The position numbers and the translations under genes were made by a program. Shown in pieces: positions 62,827-64,000 of a stretch of DNA of 64,000 nucleotides. This DNA comes from Coniferiporia sulphurascens (lineage: Eukaryota > Basidiomycota > Agaricomycetes > Hymenochaetales > Hymenochaetaceae): contig NBBA01000003.1 of assembly GCA_002794785.1 (NCBI GenBank), positions 1,488,001 through 1,552,000 on the forward strand. Reading direction: 5' to 3'. Every line of letters begins with the position of its first letter. Position 1 is the first letter of the stretch. The notes beneath the pieces are model-generated. The model had not been told where the DNA came from. It searched no databases and saw only the letters and a program-made list of their open reading frames with translations.

Positions 62827-63105
62827 TTGCAATCTCAGGTCAGCAGCAGTGGTGCTGGCAGGGCGGACATGTGTATGGACAATGGATGTCGAGACCACGG
62901 AGTTCATGGCTCATTGTCCAAGGACAATGAAGAGGATGATGCTTCCGATGAGGAGGACGGCAAGGAACTTTGTGGTTGTACCTTCTCCCTTGCATATGGT
63001 ATGAATATTTTGCTGCCTAACACTGCAATGCTCTGTCCTAAGTGTGGTGACTGCCATGGACTTTGTGGTAAGGATGGTACAAGTCAACACTCATGTGTAC
63101 AATGA
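62827..63105 (+). CDS. Small acidic, Cys-rich ORF in the element, doubtful
   Basis: 92 codons with an acidic run (NEEDDASDEEDGKE) followed by closely spaced cysteines (LCPKCGDCHGLCGKDG). The Cys spacing could form a small metal-binding site, but no family is recognised and codon use gives no extra support. Confidence 0.2.
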   Translation: MQSQVSSSGAGRADMCMDNGCRDHGVHGSLSKDNEEDDASDEEDGKELCGCTFSLAYGMNILLPNTAMLCPKCGDCHGLCGKDGTSQHSCVQ

Positions 63106-63257
63106 CAAGCTGCAAGGCTGTACATTCTACATTGAACACGAACCACTGAGACTGAGACCATCAAGACCCTTGTGTCTATTGGTTTCTCAGATGAGTGGAA
63201 GCCAACCAGGAGTTGGCAACACTAAAGTTCAGCCTAGGACAGAAAGGACAAAGGTGT

Positions 63258-63329
63258 CTTTGTTGCTGTCAGATAGACTACATACATTCCATGTTATAAC
63301 TACTCACCTTTGTTGCTGTCAGATAGACT
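63258..63329 (+). repeat. Two 22-bp direct repeats
   Basis: The 22-bp string starting CTTTGTTGCTGTCAG occurs at 63258-63279 and again at 63308-63329, exactly 50 bp apart, inside the element near the right LTR. Confidence 0.8.
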
Positions 63330-63402
63330 GAGGCAACAAAGGCATGGAAAGCAAACAGGAATAGAAAGGGAATTATGTAAGCATAGATCTGTACAGTCCA
63401 GA

Positions 63403-63959
63403 TGTTAAGCTCAACAGTTATGCGGTGATTGACGTCGGGGCTTCCTGATTGTCAGAACTGATGGTACGGCAACGGGGCTTCCTAGATGTCGTAAGTCGAG
63501 AGTGATCGTTGATGGGGCTTCCTGATCGACGGTGTGGACGCGGTAGGCTTCTATAGTGAGTCGGGTTACGACAAAGTGACTAATGGCCAAGTGGCATGCA
63601 GTAGATTGGTGGTAGCAGATAATGGGCTTGTATGAACAAAGAGCACAAGCTTAGGGCTTGTGCTACTGAAGTTACATGCTTATATGCTATTCTATGTGTT
63701 TGCTACTGTAGCGACTTGGTTAGGTATGTTTACCAGACTATGGAAGGTCATGGAAACTCAAGGAACGCCTTGGTAATACAAGTATGGTGATCAGTAGGCA
63801 AAGCACGTCATGATGGTGCAATAAGGCGTCATCATGGCGTCTTATGGCGTAAGGCAAATAAGGATGAGTAAGGCAGAGAAATGGGGGAGTTGTGCTGACT
63901 GATGATGACGAAAGGGAAGTGAGTCAGCGCATAAGGGAAAGCAAAGGAAAATTGTAACA
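63403..63959 (-). repeat. LTR-like repeat, right copy (inverted)
   Basis: Reverse complement of 60261-60820 with scattered substitutions and small indels. It begins at the inner end with TGTTAAGCTC and ends at the outer end with ATTGTAACA. Confidence 0.85.
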
Positions 63960-64000
63960 CCAGAGGAAATACAATCATGTGACCATTAGCCTGGTGTGTC

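Larger units (their letters stand above)
60261..63959. mobile_element. Inverted-LTR element, non-autonomous
   Basis: A 3.7-kb AT-rich unit bounded by two long, closely similar repeats of about 560 bp that face each other. Each repeat begins TGTTAC at the outer end and finishes TTAACA at the inner end, the TG...CA ends of an LTR. The interior shows no reverse transcriptase, integrase or transposase motif. No target-site duplication is visible at the outer edges (GAGCGG on the left, CCAGAG on the right). It may be a rearranged LTR retrotransposon, two solo LTRs in opposite orientation, or a foldback element. Confidence 0.75.

Overview
This is nuclear DNA of a filamentous basidiomycete, most likely a wood-decaying agaricomycete. 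The genes carry many introns of about 45-145 nt. Family content fits a white-rot fungus: a manganese peroxidase, a heme-thiolate peroxygenase, a GH79 glycosidase, DUF6533 seven-helix proteins and a NACHT-WD40 receptor. I rebuilt the exons by reading both strands and requiring splice sites, a continuous frame and family motifs to agree.

Layout. 1-3.6 kb: the 3' end of one DUF6533 membrane protein and a second related gene in tandem. 6.1-8.8 kb: GH79 beta-glucuronidase-like enzyme. 11.7-12.7 kb: peroxygenase. 13.1-15.2 kb: divergent pair of a Dap1-type heme protein and a HIT zinc-finger protein. 16.4-17.8 kb: YMC1-like mitochondrial carrier. 19.9-20.4 kb: APC11. 21.2-23.3 kb: flavin monooxygenase with an NTF2-like N-terminus. 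23.9-25.3 kb: BAR protein Hob3/Rvs161. 25.6-30.1 kb: large disordered RS/RGG protein. 30.4-32.0 kb: PalC. 32.1-34.2 kb: divergent HAD phosphatase and monothiol glutaredoxin. 35.0-36.8 kb: NADH pyrophosphatase NPY1. 41.7-45.8 kb: large disordered protein. 47.1-48.7 kb: aldo/keto reductase with a nonsense codon. 49.5-51.1 kb: manganese peroxidase.

The last 13 kb is accessory. An intact NACHT-WD40 NLR-type receptor (53.5-57.8 kb) has six nearly uniform WD40 repeats and sits between two direct copies of a degenerate block of about 0.75 kb. After it come a GH127-like relic broken by a 7-bp duplication and a 3.7-kb AT-rich element bounded by about 560-bp LTR-like repeats in inverted orientation.

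The core housekeeping block (13-37 kb) is gene dense. It serves the cell cycle (APC11), actin and membrane shaping (Hob3), pH sensing and ESCRT (PalC), redox (Grx, NPY1, Dap1) and mitochondria (carrier). The peroxidase, peroxygenase and GH79 enzyme would act on lignocellulose or aromatic compounds. The strongest leads are the NLR locus with its flanking repeats and altered P-loop, the inverted-LTR element with an interrupted ORF, the nonsense-bearing aldo/keto reductase, the active-site micro-exon in the glutaredoxin, and the recurrent GC-AG introns. I recognise no clearly new system. No tRNA or rRNA gene was identified with confidence.
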